The notes below the pieces were generated by a model. The model had not been told where the DNA came from, did not search any database, and saw nothing but the letters and a program-made list of their open reading frames with translations. From Rhynchopus euleeides (lineage: Eukaryota; Euglenozoa; Diplonemea; Diplonemida; Diplonemidae), in the NCBI GenBank assembly GCA_963210315.1, contig OY723245.1, forward strand, positions 1,687,910-1,751,909: a DNA stretch of 64,000 nt. Direction: 5' to 3'. How positions within the stretch are numbered: position 1 is the stretch's first letter; every line of letters begins with the position of its first letter. The position numbers and the translations under genes were made by a program. Below, one piece after another: positions 48,691 to 59,282 of this stretch.

Positions 48691-49752
48691 TGTCCTTCCC
48701 CATCGTGGTTGTTTGGCTCGCTGGGGTTGGGTCGGAATGGGGTGGGTGGGTGGGAGGGAGGGAGGGGCGGGGCCTGTGTTGTTGGCTTTTTCTGGGCGCT
48801 CTTTCCACTCTGGATGATTCGAAATTTTTTGAAAAGATATGATGATATGCATCGCGCGGGAGTGGCTGCTTCTGGCTGTTCCTGCGTGGTTTTTAAAATC
48901 CGACAAACCCCCACAGCCAACCATTCCCCCACACCCCCCACACCCCCCCCGTGACCATTGTTGTAGCGACGTGTTTTAGATAGGGTAGAGTAGACATAAA
49001 CCCTTATGTAGACGTAGAGGGGGGGTGGGGGTGGGCAGGGGGGCTTGGGAGAGACTCGTGTCTGCTGTGAATGCACCTTTGCAAACCGCAACGTTGCCTG
49101 TTTTGAGCACGCTTGGGTGTGCACCGCGGAGAGTGTTTTTGTGCACACCAGGGGGGTACACAGAGGGTGCTCCTTTTTCTCTGTGCATGCATCACTCCTT
49201 CACAATCAGCGTGGATGTGTGTGCACCGGGGGTGGGAGAACACAGCCTTGCAAAATATACTGACAGATCCGAACGGCACATTTTCTAGGGTTAGAAACGC
49301 CCGGCGGTTCATATGTTTTACACAGCAGAATCTGTAAACCCCTCCCCAATAGTGAATCAGCCCAACAAAGTGATTCCTTACCGAGACGGCATTCGTGTGC
49401 TGCTGAGGTCCCCCAAGTGACAGTGCGATTGCATTATGAAGGTGCATCTGCCTGATCACACTCCTCACTGGAACCATGCAAACGACCTGCTGGGCTATGG
49501 CGTGTAGATAAGTGCCTGGGCTGTTGCTACCTCACGCCAAGCTTGTGACGGATCACCCCACCCCCCCGCAACCCCCGCAGACCCACTGCCGGGGCCGCAT
49601 CCTCGCACCCCTTTAGGTGTTCGCGGGTTGCCATCTACTTGTTCTCATGATGTGCACCACGCCACGCCACTCCCGCCCCTCGGCCTGGGTTCCTGTGTGT
49701 GTTCATCCCAGTGTTGCTGCAATGCAGGAGCGGGGGCCCCTCTGCCCACACG
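48691..49752. other. Intergenic
   Basis: G-tracts and C-tracts (48740-48765, 48920-48950, 49019-49035). No supported gene. Confidence 0.45.
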
Positions 49753-51117
49753 ATGCAGCTGACAGTCTCTCTTGCCGCACGGAGCGACATTGTCGAGGTG
49801 TCGGACACATGCACCGTGGGCCAGCTCCTGGCTGAGGTGGGCGACATCACCTCGCTTGCGGTGGGCACCTTCGACCTGCACATGGAGAACAGTCTTATCA
49901 CAGAGGCTGACAGTGACATGGACCTCGGCAGCAACTACCCTGTCTGCGACGGGGGGCACTTGCAGGTCACCCTCAACCGCAGGGGCGTCGCGAGGCGTGA
50001 GCTCGGCAGGCGCAACATCCTTCCGGGGAGCACCGGGTTCAGCCGCCTGCTCCTGCATTGGGCAGTTTCCCACACCCAGACGGCAGAAGATATCCAGCTC
50101 CTGCTGGATGCCGGTGCCGATGTTCACTACGCCTTGCAGGTATCCGACAGGAAGTCGGTGCCCTCGCTCGTCGTCGGGATGACCCCCCTGCATGCCTTCA
50201 TGCTGAACACCCGCAACAGCATGGACAAGCTGGAAACCCTGCTGGCTGCAAACCCCGACCTGCAGGCCACGGAGAAGCGCGGCAACACGCCCTACACCAC
50301 CGCAGGGAGATTCGGCTTCCTCGATGCGATGGAGGTGCTCCACCAACACATGGACGACGGCTGCAGCAACGGGAGGCTCCTTGCCTTCGAGGGCGCGTGC
50401 CGCACCGACGAGCCCACCCACGCCAAGCGGGTGTTCGACTGGGGGCTGGACCTCGACGCCGCCGGGCCCACGGGGGTGCGCTGGGCGATCTACAACGGCA
50501 ACGCCGCGCTGCTCCGCACCATGGCATGCGAGTGGGGCATCGACATCTCCAGGGCGGAGGCACAGCACTCCGGATGCTACGCCGCTGCACACAAGAAGCC
50601 ACACATCCTCTCCCTCCTCCGCGAGCTCGGCGTCGACCCGGCTGGCACAGGCGCCAACGAATGGGAGTGCCTCGTGATGAACACCGTGCACTACGCCGTG
50701 TGGTCGAGGGACCTCGAGACAGTGCAGGCAGCGGTGCGCGAATGCCCCTCTCTGGTGAACGCGCCCGACTCGAAGGGTGCCACCCCGATGTGCCTCGCCG
50801 CGTCGCGCGGCTCCACCGCCCTCATGGAGGTGCTGAGGGAGGGCGGTGCGGCACCCCCGCCCTCCGCCGAGCACGGCAGCCCCCTGCATGCCGCAGCCAG
50901 TGCCAACAAGGTGATGTCGCTGTCGCTGCTGCGCTCCTGGGGCCCCGCCTGGTGGGACAGCCTCCTCGATGCCAAGACGGGCGACGGGGAGACGCCTTTG
51001 GTGGCGGCATCTGTCAACCGCAGCCGGGATGCGATGCAGTTTCTCGTCGACGCGGGTGCCAACACAGATGGTGTGCCGAAATGGTTCCTCACGCAGGGCC
51101 TCCCGGTGGTGGACTAG
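49753..51117 (+). CDS. Ankyrin-repeat protein with possible ubiquitin-like N-terminus
   Basis: 454 residues, single exon. Residues 1-75 (MQLTVSLAARSDIVEV ... CTVGQLLAEVGDITSL ... DGGHLQVTLNRR) have the strand-strand-helix order of a ubiquitin-like fold, starting like ubiquitin with a short M-Q-L/I strand; this is inference. From about residue 95 ankyrin repeats follow: LLLHWAVSHTQTAEDIQLLL-DAGADV, MTPLHAFML, GNTPYTTAGRFGFLDAMEVL, GATPMCLAASRGSTALMEVL-REGGA, GSPLHAAASANKVMSLSLL and GETPLVAASVNRSRDAMQFL-VDAGANTD. Protein-protein contact is the expected role. The ATG at 49753 is chosen over an earlier one because the upstream residues are not conserved in style. Confidence 0.82.
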   Translation: MQLTVSLAARSDIVEVSDTCTVGQLLAEVGDITSLAVGTFDLHMENSLITEADSDMDLGSNYPVCDGGHLQVTLNRRGVARRELGRRNILPGSTGFSRLLLHWAVSHTQTAEDIQLLLDAGADVHYALQVSDRKSVPSLVVGMTPLHAFMLNTRNSMDKLETLLAANPDLQATEKRGNTPYTTAGRFGFLDAMEVLHQHMDDGCSNGRLLAFEGACRTDEPTHAKRVFDWGLDLDAAGPTGVRWAIYNGNAALLRTMACEWGIDISRAEAQHSGCYAAAHKKPHILSLLRELGVDPAGTGANEWECLVMNTVHYAVWSRDLETVQAAVRECPSLVNAPDSKGATPMCLAASRGSTALMEVLREGGAAPPPSAEHGSPLHAAASANKVMSLSLLRSWGPAWWDSLLDAKTGDGETPLVAASVNRSRDAMQFLVDAGANTDGVPKWFLTQGLPVVD

Positions 51118-52020
51118 CGGGCTGAGGCGGGATGGATGAGGTGGGGTGTGTCTGGCAGTGTGTATACCGGGTGACACATCTGGAGTAAGGTGTGACGTTT
51201 GGTGTGCTCTCTGCACTGCTGTGTGGGAGAATATTCACAGCTGTGTGCGGCAGGGCAGGGTTCGAGTATAGAGAAGAGAATGTCCGAGAATATCCCTTGC
51301 CAGTGGGCAGCCCCATTCGAGCCGGCAGGCTGTGTGGGGGATCTAACCCTTGACCCTGGCTTGGGATGTGGCCTGGGGCCTGCCCGCCCCCCCTCCTCCT
51401 ACTGGCTTTCTATGAATGTGCATTCTCCACCCCGCCAGTGGGCTCCCAGCGTGTGTTCCGTGTTTGCCAGGCCAGCCCCTCAGCCCCAGCTAGCCAAGGG
51501 TGGGGGGCCCGTGGGATGACCCCCCCCTTTTGTTTTGCCTTCTTTTACAGTCAGCCCTTCAGACTGTCTTCTCCTTGTCTCTCTTACCAACGGCCCACGC
51601 ACACCACCCCTTCGTTGTGACAAACTGGTGGCATGTGTCAGCATGCCACCCCAGGGTGTGTATCTCGGGTTCATTGAATTTGTTCCTGACGCCACGGTAG
51701 TGCTATAGCGTGCCACAATCAGAACGAACTGTGTTGTTTCTTGAGCTGTTCAACGCCAACAAGACTCATCGGCTCATCAGGAAAGCGGTCGCCCCATCCG
51801 GGATGGCTGATGTGCACAGACCCTCTGTATCTCCAATAGAAGGTGGTGTTCGTGCTGGTCATGCTGCAACACGCTGTCAACCAGTGAATTGAACGTGTCT
51901 CACGCCAGTAGAAGGCAGTCAAGGCCCCCCCGCCCCTGCCGAGAAGAAGTGGGTAGCTTTCAGAAGTGCCACAGCCCCAGCCCCCCCCCCCCTGCCCCTG
52001 ACCCCACCAGGCATGTCGCT
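51118..52020. other. Intergenic
   Basis: No supported gene. Ends at the GTCGAC repeat array. Confidence 0.45.
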
Positions 52021-52286
52021 AAGCGTCGACCGTCGACCCAGTGATTTTGGGTTTCCCCCCCCATAAAAAAGCGTCGACCCAGCGTCGACCCAGTGGACTG
52101 GGTTGACGCTTGGTCGAGGCTTGGAGCGTCGACCCAGTGGAACTGGGTTGCCATTCAAGCCTGGACCAAGCGTCAACCCATTTATTACACTGGGTCGACG
52201 CTAACCTAGCGTTGACCCGGTTACACTGGGTCGACGCTCACCAAGCGTCGACCAAGCGTCAACCCACTTTCACTGGGTCGACGTCG
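52021..52286. repeat. Array of inverted GCGTCGACCCAGTG blocks
   Basis: About 270 bp built from AGCGTCGACCCAGTG and its inverse CACTGGGTCGACGCT, alternating with GCGTCAACCCA and TGGGTTGACGC variants. More than ten copies, each centred on the palindrome GTCGAC or its GTYRAC variants. It can fold into several alternative hairpins. No end repeats that would define it as a transposon. Confidence 0.85.
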
Positions 52287-52305
52287 AAGAGAGTATGGTT
52301 TTGCA

Positions 52306-52562
52306 GGAACAGATGATCACTACCGTGGCCTCCGGCGGCTGGGGGGCTCCGCCCCCCAGACCCCCCTGTGGCGTGTGTCTCGTACTCAAGTCATTCGATT
52401 CCCACCGGGTCAGGGAATCCAACCACTCCAGTCGCCTCAGGGGGACACAGCCAACTCACACAGAATCTGTACGCCCACAATGAACAGATGTTCACTACCG
52501 TGGCCTCCGGCGGCTGGGGGGCTCTGCCCCCCAGCCCCCCTATCTCGCGTGCCCGTCTAGTA
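52306..52562 (+). repeat. Two direct copies of a CCGGCGGCTGGGGGGC hairpin unit
   Basis: Copies at about 52306-52385 and 52481-52562 share GAACAGATG-TCACTACCG followed by TGGCCTCCGGCGGCTGGGG and the hairpin GGGGGGCTC(C/T)GCCCCCC. A similar GC-rich hairpin motif is scattered in genomes of many microbes; here it has duplicated with its flank. Confidence 0.7.
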
Positions 52563-52996
52563 ACCAAGTCCTTGCGCTTTGACGGCCGTGGCATATCAGG
52601 GGGCAGCGTCGAAATCATGGTCCCGAAAGCCATTTTTTGGTTTCCTCCGGCACCCGACGGCGCGAGCGGGAGAGGAACCACGGAAGGAACCCAGCGCCTC
52701 ACACCGTGCCCACCTAGTGGTCCACCGATGGGAAAATTTGGCAACAACACGAGCGCGCGCGAAGCGCGCGCGAGAAAAATTGACCCCTAGTGTTTTTCCC
52801 CCTGATCCCCCCCCAAAACAGGAGCGTCAACCCACCAAATCTCCAAAATCGAAAAGTTAGCGACAGGCCTGTGACCCCACCGCCCTCGCCGCCAAAGCTC
52901 CTGCAGAACTGCATCGGGTGTTGGGTGGGAGGAGGCATTTTGGTGCCCCTGCGGCGCTCACCACATCCACCAACAGTCTTGTCCTCTTCGATAATA
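52563..52996. other. Intergenic
   Basis: Contains a short palindrome GCGCGCGAAGCGCGCGC near 52753-52769. No gene supported. Confidence 0.4.
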
Positions 52997-53173
52997 ATGA
53001 CGATGCACACGCTGTTCGCCTTTGTGTGGGTGCTGGTGGCGATGATGGCTCTGCAGGTGTCTGCACAGGAGCAGCAGGCGCAGACCGGACCGAAGCCGCC
53101 GCCGTCGCCTCACTCCTGCAAGCACGGGCACTGCGGCCCTCCGAAGTTCCAGCCGAGGAAGCACAAGAAGTAA
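52997..53173 (+). CDS. Small secreted peptide
   Basis: 58 residues. MTMHTLFAFVWVLVAMM followed by ALQVSA is a good signal peptide with a likely cut after VSA (before QEQQ). The mature part, about 34 residues, is Pro/Gln/Lys-rich with HSCKHGHCGP, a Cys-x4-Cys pair with His that might bind metal or form a disulphide, and a basic tail (QPRKHKK). No family recognised. The frame is short, but the signal peptide and codon use support it. Confidence 0.55.
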   Translation: MTMHTLFAFVWVLVAMMALQVSAQEQQAQTGPKPPPSPHSCKHGHCGPPKFQPRKHKK

Positions 53174-53845
53174 GAAGGGTGCAGCTCCGCGAGTCCAAAA
53201 CCAGGTGGTCCTCACGATATACCACATGAGACATGTGTGAGTGTAGTCGACCCCGAGTCTTGCTTTTTATATTTCATATTTTTTGATGTGCACCGCAGGG
53301 ATGCATCTGTGAAGCAAATACCCCACGCATCCCTGGGTGTGACGGTTGTGGCGGAGGTGGCGCCTGTTCTGACACGGGGCAGAGTGTTCGCCTTCTGTCC
53401 ATAGGTGCCAGGGCCGGTGCCACGGCACAGCAGTGTATACTGCAGTGCTGTGGTGTGTGATAGACCTGGCAAATCAGGGCTTTGGTGCGTTTTACCCTGC
53501 CCCGCGACAACCTGTCGAACTCCTTTGTCATCTCACCCGTGCACTCTGACTTCTGTTCTCTGGAGTCGAAGCAAAGGCGATCGCGGTTTGCCTTGCCCAG
53601 CTCAGCATCACGGGGAGAGGTGTGCAGATCGGAACCCGCAATATGCTGTCGGCCTACAGGGCCAGAGAGCACGTCCTCCACCCCACCCACCCCCTCCCCT
53701 TCCCCATTTCCTCGGAGTAACATACACACGCACACCTTCGAATAGGCCCCCGTGCTCTCCCTAATGCAACTCACCCACTCACACACCCACCCACCACCCC
53801 TCCAACAGGTTGTTGCCCCACAACAACTTATTGCATTGCCTCACC
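53174..53845. other. Intergenic
   Basis: No supported gene. A CTCCAACAG acceptor-like site ends 37 bases upstream of the next start codon (53809). Confidence 0.4.
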
Positions 53846-55501
53846 ATGCGAACCATTGTTGCAGTGCTTGCCGTGCTGTGCGGTGTTATGCTGTTCATGA
53901 GTATGGGCTCGCCCTCGCAACGTGTGACGGTGGTTGTCGCCGCGCCGGATGCGCTGAACACAGTGAGTGTGGGGCAGGACTCTGGAAGAAGTATACCTGT
54001 TGATATAAGAAGAGAGGCTGCCCCTCTGCAGCCTGCCGGTAGAGGTGCTGCGGATGGCGAAGATAAAGCGATGATGTCGATACACAGGGATGCGCCGCAG
54101 CAGGGCCCAGACCCGCCTGTGAAGAGGGAGAAGGCGGGGCTCGTGGCGAGGGAGCGGGCGAAGCCAGCAAAACCCACGAAGCCCGCAAAACCAGCGGCCC
54201 CAAATGGCGCCAAGGCGGGTGCCAAGCCGGCTTCGCCACAGGCCTCTGGGAAGGGGCGCAGGGCCCCCGCCCAAGTGAAGGCAACCGCGGCTCCGACCCC
54301 GGAGCCCACACGGGCTGTGCAGGCAAAATCCGAAAAAGCCCCGAAACCCCCGAAGAAGGAGCTGAAGGCAAAGCCGAAGGAGGATGCCAAGCCGAGGGGG
54401 AAGGGGAAGGGGAAGGGGGAGAAGCCGGCAGGCAAAGGGGGCGACGCCGGAAAGCCGAAGCCCCCCGCTACGCAGCCCAAGCGGGCCCCTGCCAAGGGGG
54501 CTGGGAAGCGTGCCTTCGACGGGAGTAACCTGCTGTCGCTGGAGCCGCCTGCACCCTTCACGCGTATCGAAGGGATGTGCAAGACGGTGAGCGACATGTA
54601 CCCCGGCAAGCTGGGGTTCGTGAAGGGGCGGCTGCGGTGGACGCCAGAGCACTGCAAGCTGCCCACGATGGAGGAGCTGGACCTGAAAAGGTGTTTTGCC
54701 GCCCGGAAGCAGGTGATCCTGGGCGACTCCCTCACGCGCATGGTGGCGATCTCGATGGGGCGCGCGGTGCGGTCCCCGCCTGCGAGCCTGGCGCGGGTGT
54801 ACTACAATAACACCGAGACGACCGAGAACTACTACTACGACTTCATCGCCAACACCACTGTGGATGGGGAGTGGGGCAACGGGCGGTTCCACTTCGGGTG
54901 GGTCCCCACCGCCGTCAACGAAGGCTGTCTCAGCTATCCGCGGACTGACAAGGCGGTGAGGACTGCGGACTACGTTGTGTATGGTGGGGGCATGTGGTCG
55001 CTGTCAGCGCAGTACACCCCGATCCGGGAGTTCTTCTACGCCCTGCGGGATCGCATCCTGAAGATTCGCTCCCGGATGAAGCCGACGGCGCGCCTGGTGA
55101 TCAACCCCATCCACTGGCTCAACTACCACCGCTGCCCTGCGGAAAAGCTGTGCAGGCGGTGCAACAGTGGCCCGAAGGTGGCGGCGTACCGCGAAGCCCT
55201 GACCCTCGTGGCCGCCTGCACTGGCGCCTCGTTGCTGAATGTGACTGCCATCGTGCAGAAAGCGGAGAACTACACGTGGGATGGCGTGCACTACGCAGAC
55301 CGCTTTACCGCGGTGGAGGGCGATGTGCTCGCAGCGCATATGTGTGGTGGGATGCTGCTGCCACCGCCCACTGAGACGTGCAGGTCAGAGGCGCAGGTCA
55401 ACGCCACCATCGCACGCCTCCATGCCGTGCCTGAGACGCATATCAAGTGCCGGCGTTTGACGCCTGCGCCGGCACCAACTGAGGCAGATGACGACAGCTA
55501 G
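53846..55501 (+). CDS. Type II membrane PC-esterase / TBL-like O-acyltransferase
   Basis: 551 residues. A short cytosolic start and one hydrophobic segment (IVAVLAVLCGVMLFMSM, residues 3-19) give a signal anchor. Then comes a long Lys/Pro/Ala-rich stem (about 95-235) of PAKPTKPAKPAAP type. The lumenal catalytic domain has the SGNH/GDSL motif LGDSLTRMV (Asp294, Ser295) and the C-terminal D-x-x-H as TWDGVHY (Asp479, His482), the two signatures of the PC-esterase group (trichome birefringence-like and CASD1-type enzymes) that acetylate cell-surface polysaccharides in the Golgi. Several N-x-S/T sites (NNTE, ANTT, LNVT, ENYT, VNAT) fit a secretory route. Acceptor polysaccharide unknown. Start chosen as the ATG directly before the anchor. 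Confidence 0.82.
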   Translation: MRTIVAVLAVLCGVMLFMSMGSPSQRVTVVVAAPDALNTVSVGQDSGRSIPVDIRREAAPLQPAGRGAADGEDKAMMSIHRDAPQQGPDPPVKREKAGLVARERAKPAKPTKPAKPAAPNGAKAGAKPASPQASGKGRRAPAQVKATAAPTPEPTRAVQAKSEKAPKPPKKELKAKPKEDAKPRGKGKGKGEKPAGKGGDAGKPKPPATQPKRAPAKGAGKRAFDGSNLLSLEPPAPFTRIEGMCKTVSDMYPGKLGFVKGRLRWTPEHCKLPTMEELDLKRCFAARKQVILGDSLTRMVAISMGRAVRSPPASLARVYYNNTETTENYYYDFIANTTVDGEWGNGRFHFGWVPTAVNEGCLSYPRTDKAVRTADYVVYGGGMWSLSAQYTPIREFFYALRDRILKIRSRMKPTARLVINPIHWLNYHRCPAEKLCRRCNSGPKVAAYREALTLVAACTGASLLNVTAIVQKAENYTWDGVHYADRFTAVEGDVLAAHMCGGMLLPPPTETCRSEAQVNATIARLHAVPETHIKCRRLTPAPAPTEADDDS

Positions 55502-56562
55502 CCAGGTCTGCTGGCCGCTGAGTCTGATGTGTTGGGTGGCCGTTGAGGGACGGCTGCACCCGGCAGGGAATAATCGCTGCACAGCCATCGACAGCAGCTC
55601 TCTGTGGCACCGCATCGAACATGTCAGTGATAGTTCTTGCTTCGGCCAGTATTTGTCTAACTTGTGTCTGGCCCTTCTGACCCTCGTCTGACCTACACCT
55701 GGCATTCATCATTTTGCTGGCCACGGGAAGCGTCAGAAAACTGGAGCAGATCAGCAGATCGGGGTCGGTCTGAGTACCGTGCATGGCGTTGCATAGTCCG
55801 CAGACAAATGGTGCACATAAGCAAAGGTTGGGGATACTAGGGTACCCCGCGCCGTACGACTCGCGCCATCCACTGGTGATCAGTATCTCCATGACGTTGT
55901 GGTGGTCTTTCCATTTGCAATGCGTCGTGCATATTGTGCGTTCATAGAACACGTTTCACGCTGCGTATTATCCAGGTGCGTGACTCTTGTATTTAGGGGC
56001 CATTTGCTTGTATTTCTGAACTGTCTTTGCAGCTTGCGGGTAAGGGCGTCTTGGCGAAAGGCGTCCGATTTCTTTTTCACGGTCCATCCCCTTCTCTTGT
56101 TGTTGTTTACCTGTGACGTGACACTCGCTGATTTCAGGACGGTCCTCCTCTACGCCTGAATGTCTTCCCCCCCCAATTCTGCTCCAATGCTGCTTGCAGG
56201 AAGCGGGGTGGGGGGGCGTCAAAAAAGACAGATCAGGCTTAGATTGGGATTGTCCCGATCAACCAAAAGAAACCAAACCAACATCCGTAGCTATGTTTAC
56301 GGGACAGTAAACCTTGCAGCCCTGAATAGGGCTGTGTCCACACTCCTTCAATAAAGAACTCAGAAAAAATGGCGTCGAACAGAACCTATTCCAACCGGAG
56401 AATAGTGTCAATGGGACAGATCGAGGCTGTGTCGCTCTCACGGTGCTCGTGATTGCCGCTACGGCTGGCGGTGCGCCTGCTTCGGGGAATATTGGAACTT
56501 ATCTTGACCACACATGTCTAATTGTAAGTTCTTGAGTTGCGAAAACCTTGTCGATGCAAGGT
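55502..56562. other. Intergenic
   Basis: No supported gene. The GTCAATGGGACAGA motif occurs at 56406, followed by a CTCGTGATTGCCG block that matches the one at 8990. Confidence 0.45.
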
Positions 56563-56692
56563 TACTGGGGGGGTTCAAATACAAGCCGTACGGCTTCTAT
56601 TCAAATTTTTGGGGTTTTGGGTGCAGAAAGTGCCTGCAAAACCCGAAAAATTGAATAGAAGCCGTACGGCTTGTATTTGAACCCCCCCAGTA
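56563..56692. mobile_element. 130-bp hairpin element, TA-flanked
   Basis: Arms of 42 bp, TACTGGGGGGGTTCAAATAC on the left and its exact inverse GTATTTGAACCCCCCCAGTA on the right, extend through CAAGCCGTACGGCTTC. The loop is about 46 bp. The TA at each end suggests a TA-targeting MITE. The arms are essentially identical, so it is young or maintained. Confidence 0.82.
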
Positions 56693-57149
56693 ATCGTGCC
56701 AACATCCGGAAAGGGCTTTATATAGACTGGCGTACCGCCCCAAGAGGGGGTGTGACAAAAAATATTTTTTTTCCCTTTGTGTTTTCGAGGTCCGCAAGGT
56801 CCCAAAAATCACTTTTTGGGCACATTTTTCAGAGGTCGCCAGAGGTCGCCACCCGGGAAATGCCATTTTTGGGGTTACAAAACGGTTTTTCACCTTGCCC
56901 TCGTGAACTAGGTGGGGAAGGCGACGGTCAGACGCAAAATAAATGGAGGACCCCAAAGGAGGGTCCGCATCAGGCGGAAATCAGCAGAACCTCGCTCCAG
57001 ACCACATTGTGGGCCAGGACAGGGTCGGGAAGAGCATAAAACACCAGAAAACCGGTCCAGGAGGTCTCTCTGGGGCTCAAATCCCCTGAAAAGGGGTCTG
57101 AACAGGTGGCGACCGAAGGGCGACCAATGGTGCCCACGGAGTTCCTCAT
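56693..57149. other. Spacer before the satellite
   Basis: Non-coding. Includes repeated AGAGGTCGCC (56832, 56842) and a stretch of GGTCC/GGACC-rich DNA leading into the array. Confidence 0.4.
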
Positions 57150-59282
57150 CCCAAACTTGGGACCCACCGAAAAATGGACCAGATGGTGGTCCCAAATTAG
57201 GGACCGACCAACAAAGCGACCAGATGGCGGTCCCAAATTTGGGACCGACCGATAAAGCGACCAGATGGTGGTCCCAAATTTGGGACCGACCGAAAAATTG
57301 ACCAGATGGCGGTCCCAAATTTGGGACCGACCCGTAAAGCGACCAGATGGCGGTCCCAAATTTGGGACCGACCCGTAAAGCGACCAGATGGTGGTCCCAA
57401 TTTTGGGACCGACCCATAAAGCGACCAGATGGTGGTCCCAAATTTGGGACCGACCGAAAAATTGACCAGATGGCGGTCCCAAATTTGGGACCGACCCGTA
57501 AAGCGACCAGATGGCGGTCCCAAATTTGGGACCGACCGAAAAATTGGCCAGATGGCGGTCCCAAATTTGGGACCGACCCGTAAAGCGACCAGATGGTGGT
57601 CCCAATTTTGGGACCGACCCATAAAGCGACCAGATGGTGGTCCCAAATTTGGGACCGACCAATAAAGCGACCAGATGGCGGTCCCAAATTTGGGACCGAC
57701 CAACAAAGCGACCAGATGGTGGTCCCAAATTTGGGACCACCATCTGGTCGCTTTCTCGGTCGGTCCCAAATTTGGGACCGCCATCTGGTCAATTTTTCGG
57801 TCGGTCCCAAATTTGGGACCGCCATCTGGTCGCTTTCTCGGTCGGTCCCAATTTTGGGACCGCCATCTGGTCGCTTTCTCGGTCGGTCCCAATTTTGGGA
57901 CCGCCATCTGGTCGCTTTTTTGGTCGGTCCCAATTGTGGGACCACCATCTGGTCGCTTTATTGGTCGGTCCCAAATTTGGGACCACCATCTGGTCGCTTT
58001 CTCGGTCGGTCCCAATTTTGGGACCGCCATCTGGTCGCTTTTTTGGTCGGTCCCAAATTTGGGACCGCCATCTGGTCGCTTTATGGGTCGGTCCCAAATT
58101 TGGGACCACCATCTGGTCGCTTTCTCGGTCGGTCCCAATTTTGGGACCGCCATCTGGTCGCTTTTTTGGTCGGTCCCAATTGTGGGACCACCATCTGGTC
58201 GCTTTATTGGTCGGTCCCAAATTTGGGACCACCATCTGGTCGCTTTCTCGGTCGGTCCCAATTTTGGGACCGCCATCTGGTCGCTTTTTTGGTCGGTCCC
58301 AAATTTGGGACCGCCATCTGGTCGCTTTATGGGTCGGTCCCAAATTTGGGACCACCATCTGGTCGCTTTCTCGGTCGGTCCCAATTTTGGGACCGCCATC
58401 TGGTCGCTTTTTTGGTCGGTCCCAATTGTGGGACCACCATCTGGTCGCTTTCTCGGTCGGTCCCAAATTTGGGACCGCCATCTGGTCGCTTTCTCGGTCG
58501 GTCCCAATTTTGGGACCGCCATCTGGTCGCTTTATTGGTCGGTCCCAAATTTGGGACCACCATCTGGTCGCTTTCTCGGTCGGTCCCAATTTTGGGACCG
58601 CCATCTGGTCGCTTTATTGGTCGGTCCCAAATTTGGGACCACCATCTGGTCGCTTTCTCGGTCGGTCCCAATTTTGGGACCGCCATCTGGTCGCTTTTTT
58701 GGTCGGTCCCAAATTTGGGACCGCCATCTGGTCGCTTTATGGGTCGGTCCCAAATTTGGGACCACCATCTGGTCGCTTTCTCGGTCGGTCCCAATTTTGG
58801 GACCGCCATCTGGTCGCTTTTTTGGTCGGTCCCAATTGTGGGACCACCATCTGGTCGCTTTCTCGGTCGGTCCCAAATTTGGGACCGCCATCTGGTCGCT
58901 TTAGGGGTCGGTCCCAATTGTGGGACCACCATCTGGTCGCTTTCTCGGTCGGTCCCAAATTTGGGACCGCCATCTGGTCGCTTTCTCGGTCGGTCCCAAT
59001 TTTGGGACCGCCATCTGGTCGCTTTTTTGGTCGGTCCCAATTGTGGGACCGCCATCTGGTCGCTTTCTCGGTCGGTCCCAAATTTGGGACCGCCATCTGG
59101 TCGCTTTCTCGGTCGGTCCCAAATTTGGGACCGCCCTCTGGTCAATTTTTCGGTCGGTCCCAAATTTGGGACCACCATCTGGTCGCTTTATCGGTCGGTC
59201 CCAATTTTGAGACCACCATCTGGTCGCTTTATGGGTCGGTCCCAAATTTGGGACCGCCATCTGGTCGCTTTATTGGTCGGTG
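57150..59282. repeat. 41-bp satellite, ~52 units, with one orientation switch
   Basis: The unit is about GCGACCAGATGGYGGTCCCA-AATTTGGGACCGACCGATAAA. Each unit contains the palindrome CGGTCCCAAATTTGGGACCG. About 14 units run in one direction (57150-57729) and about 38 in the other (57730-59282), meeting at a perfect palindrome centred at 57729/57730. A higher-order period of 246 bp (six units) is visible at 57931, 58177 and 58423, where the rarer CAATTG variant recurs. Because 41 is not a multiple of three and the unit lacks stops, long frames stay open on both strands; these are not genes. Confidence 0.96.

Noticed and set aside
57150-59282. CRISPR-like array of short palindromic repeats
   Set aside because: Units are directly adjacent with no unique spacers, the orientation flips, and the host is a eukaryote.
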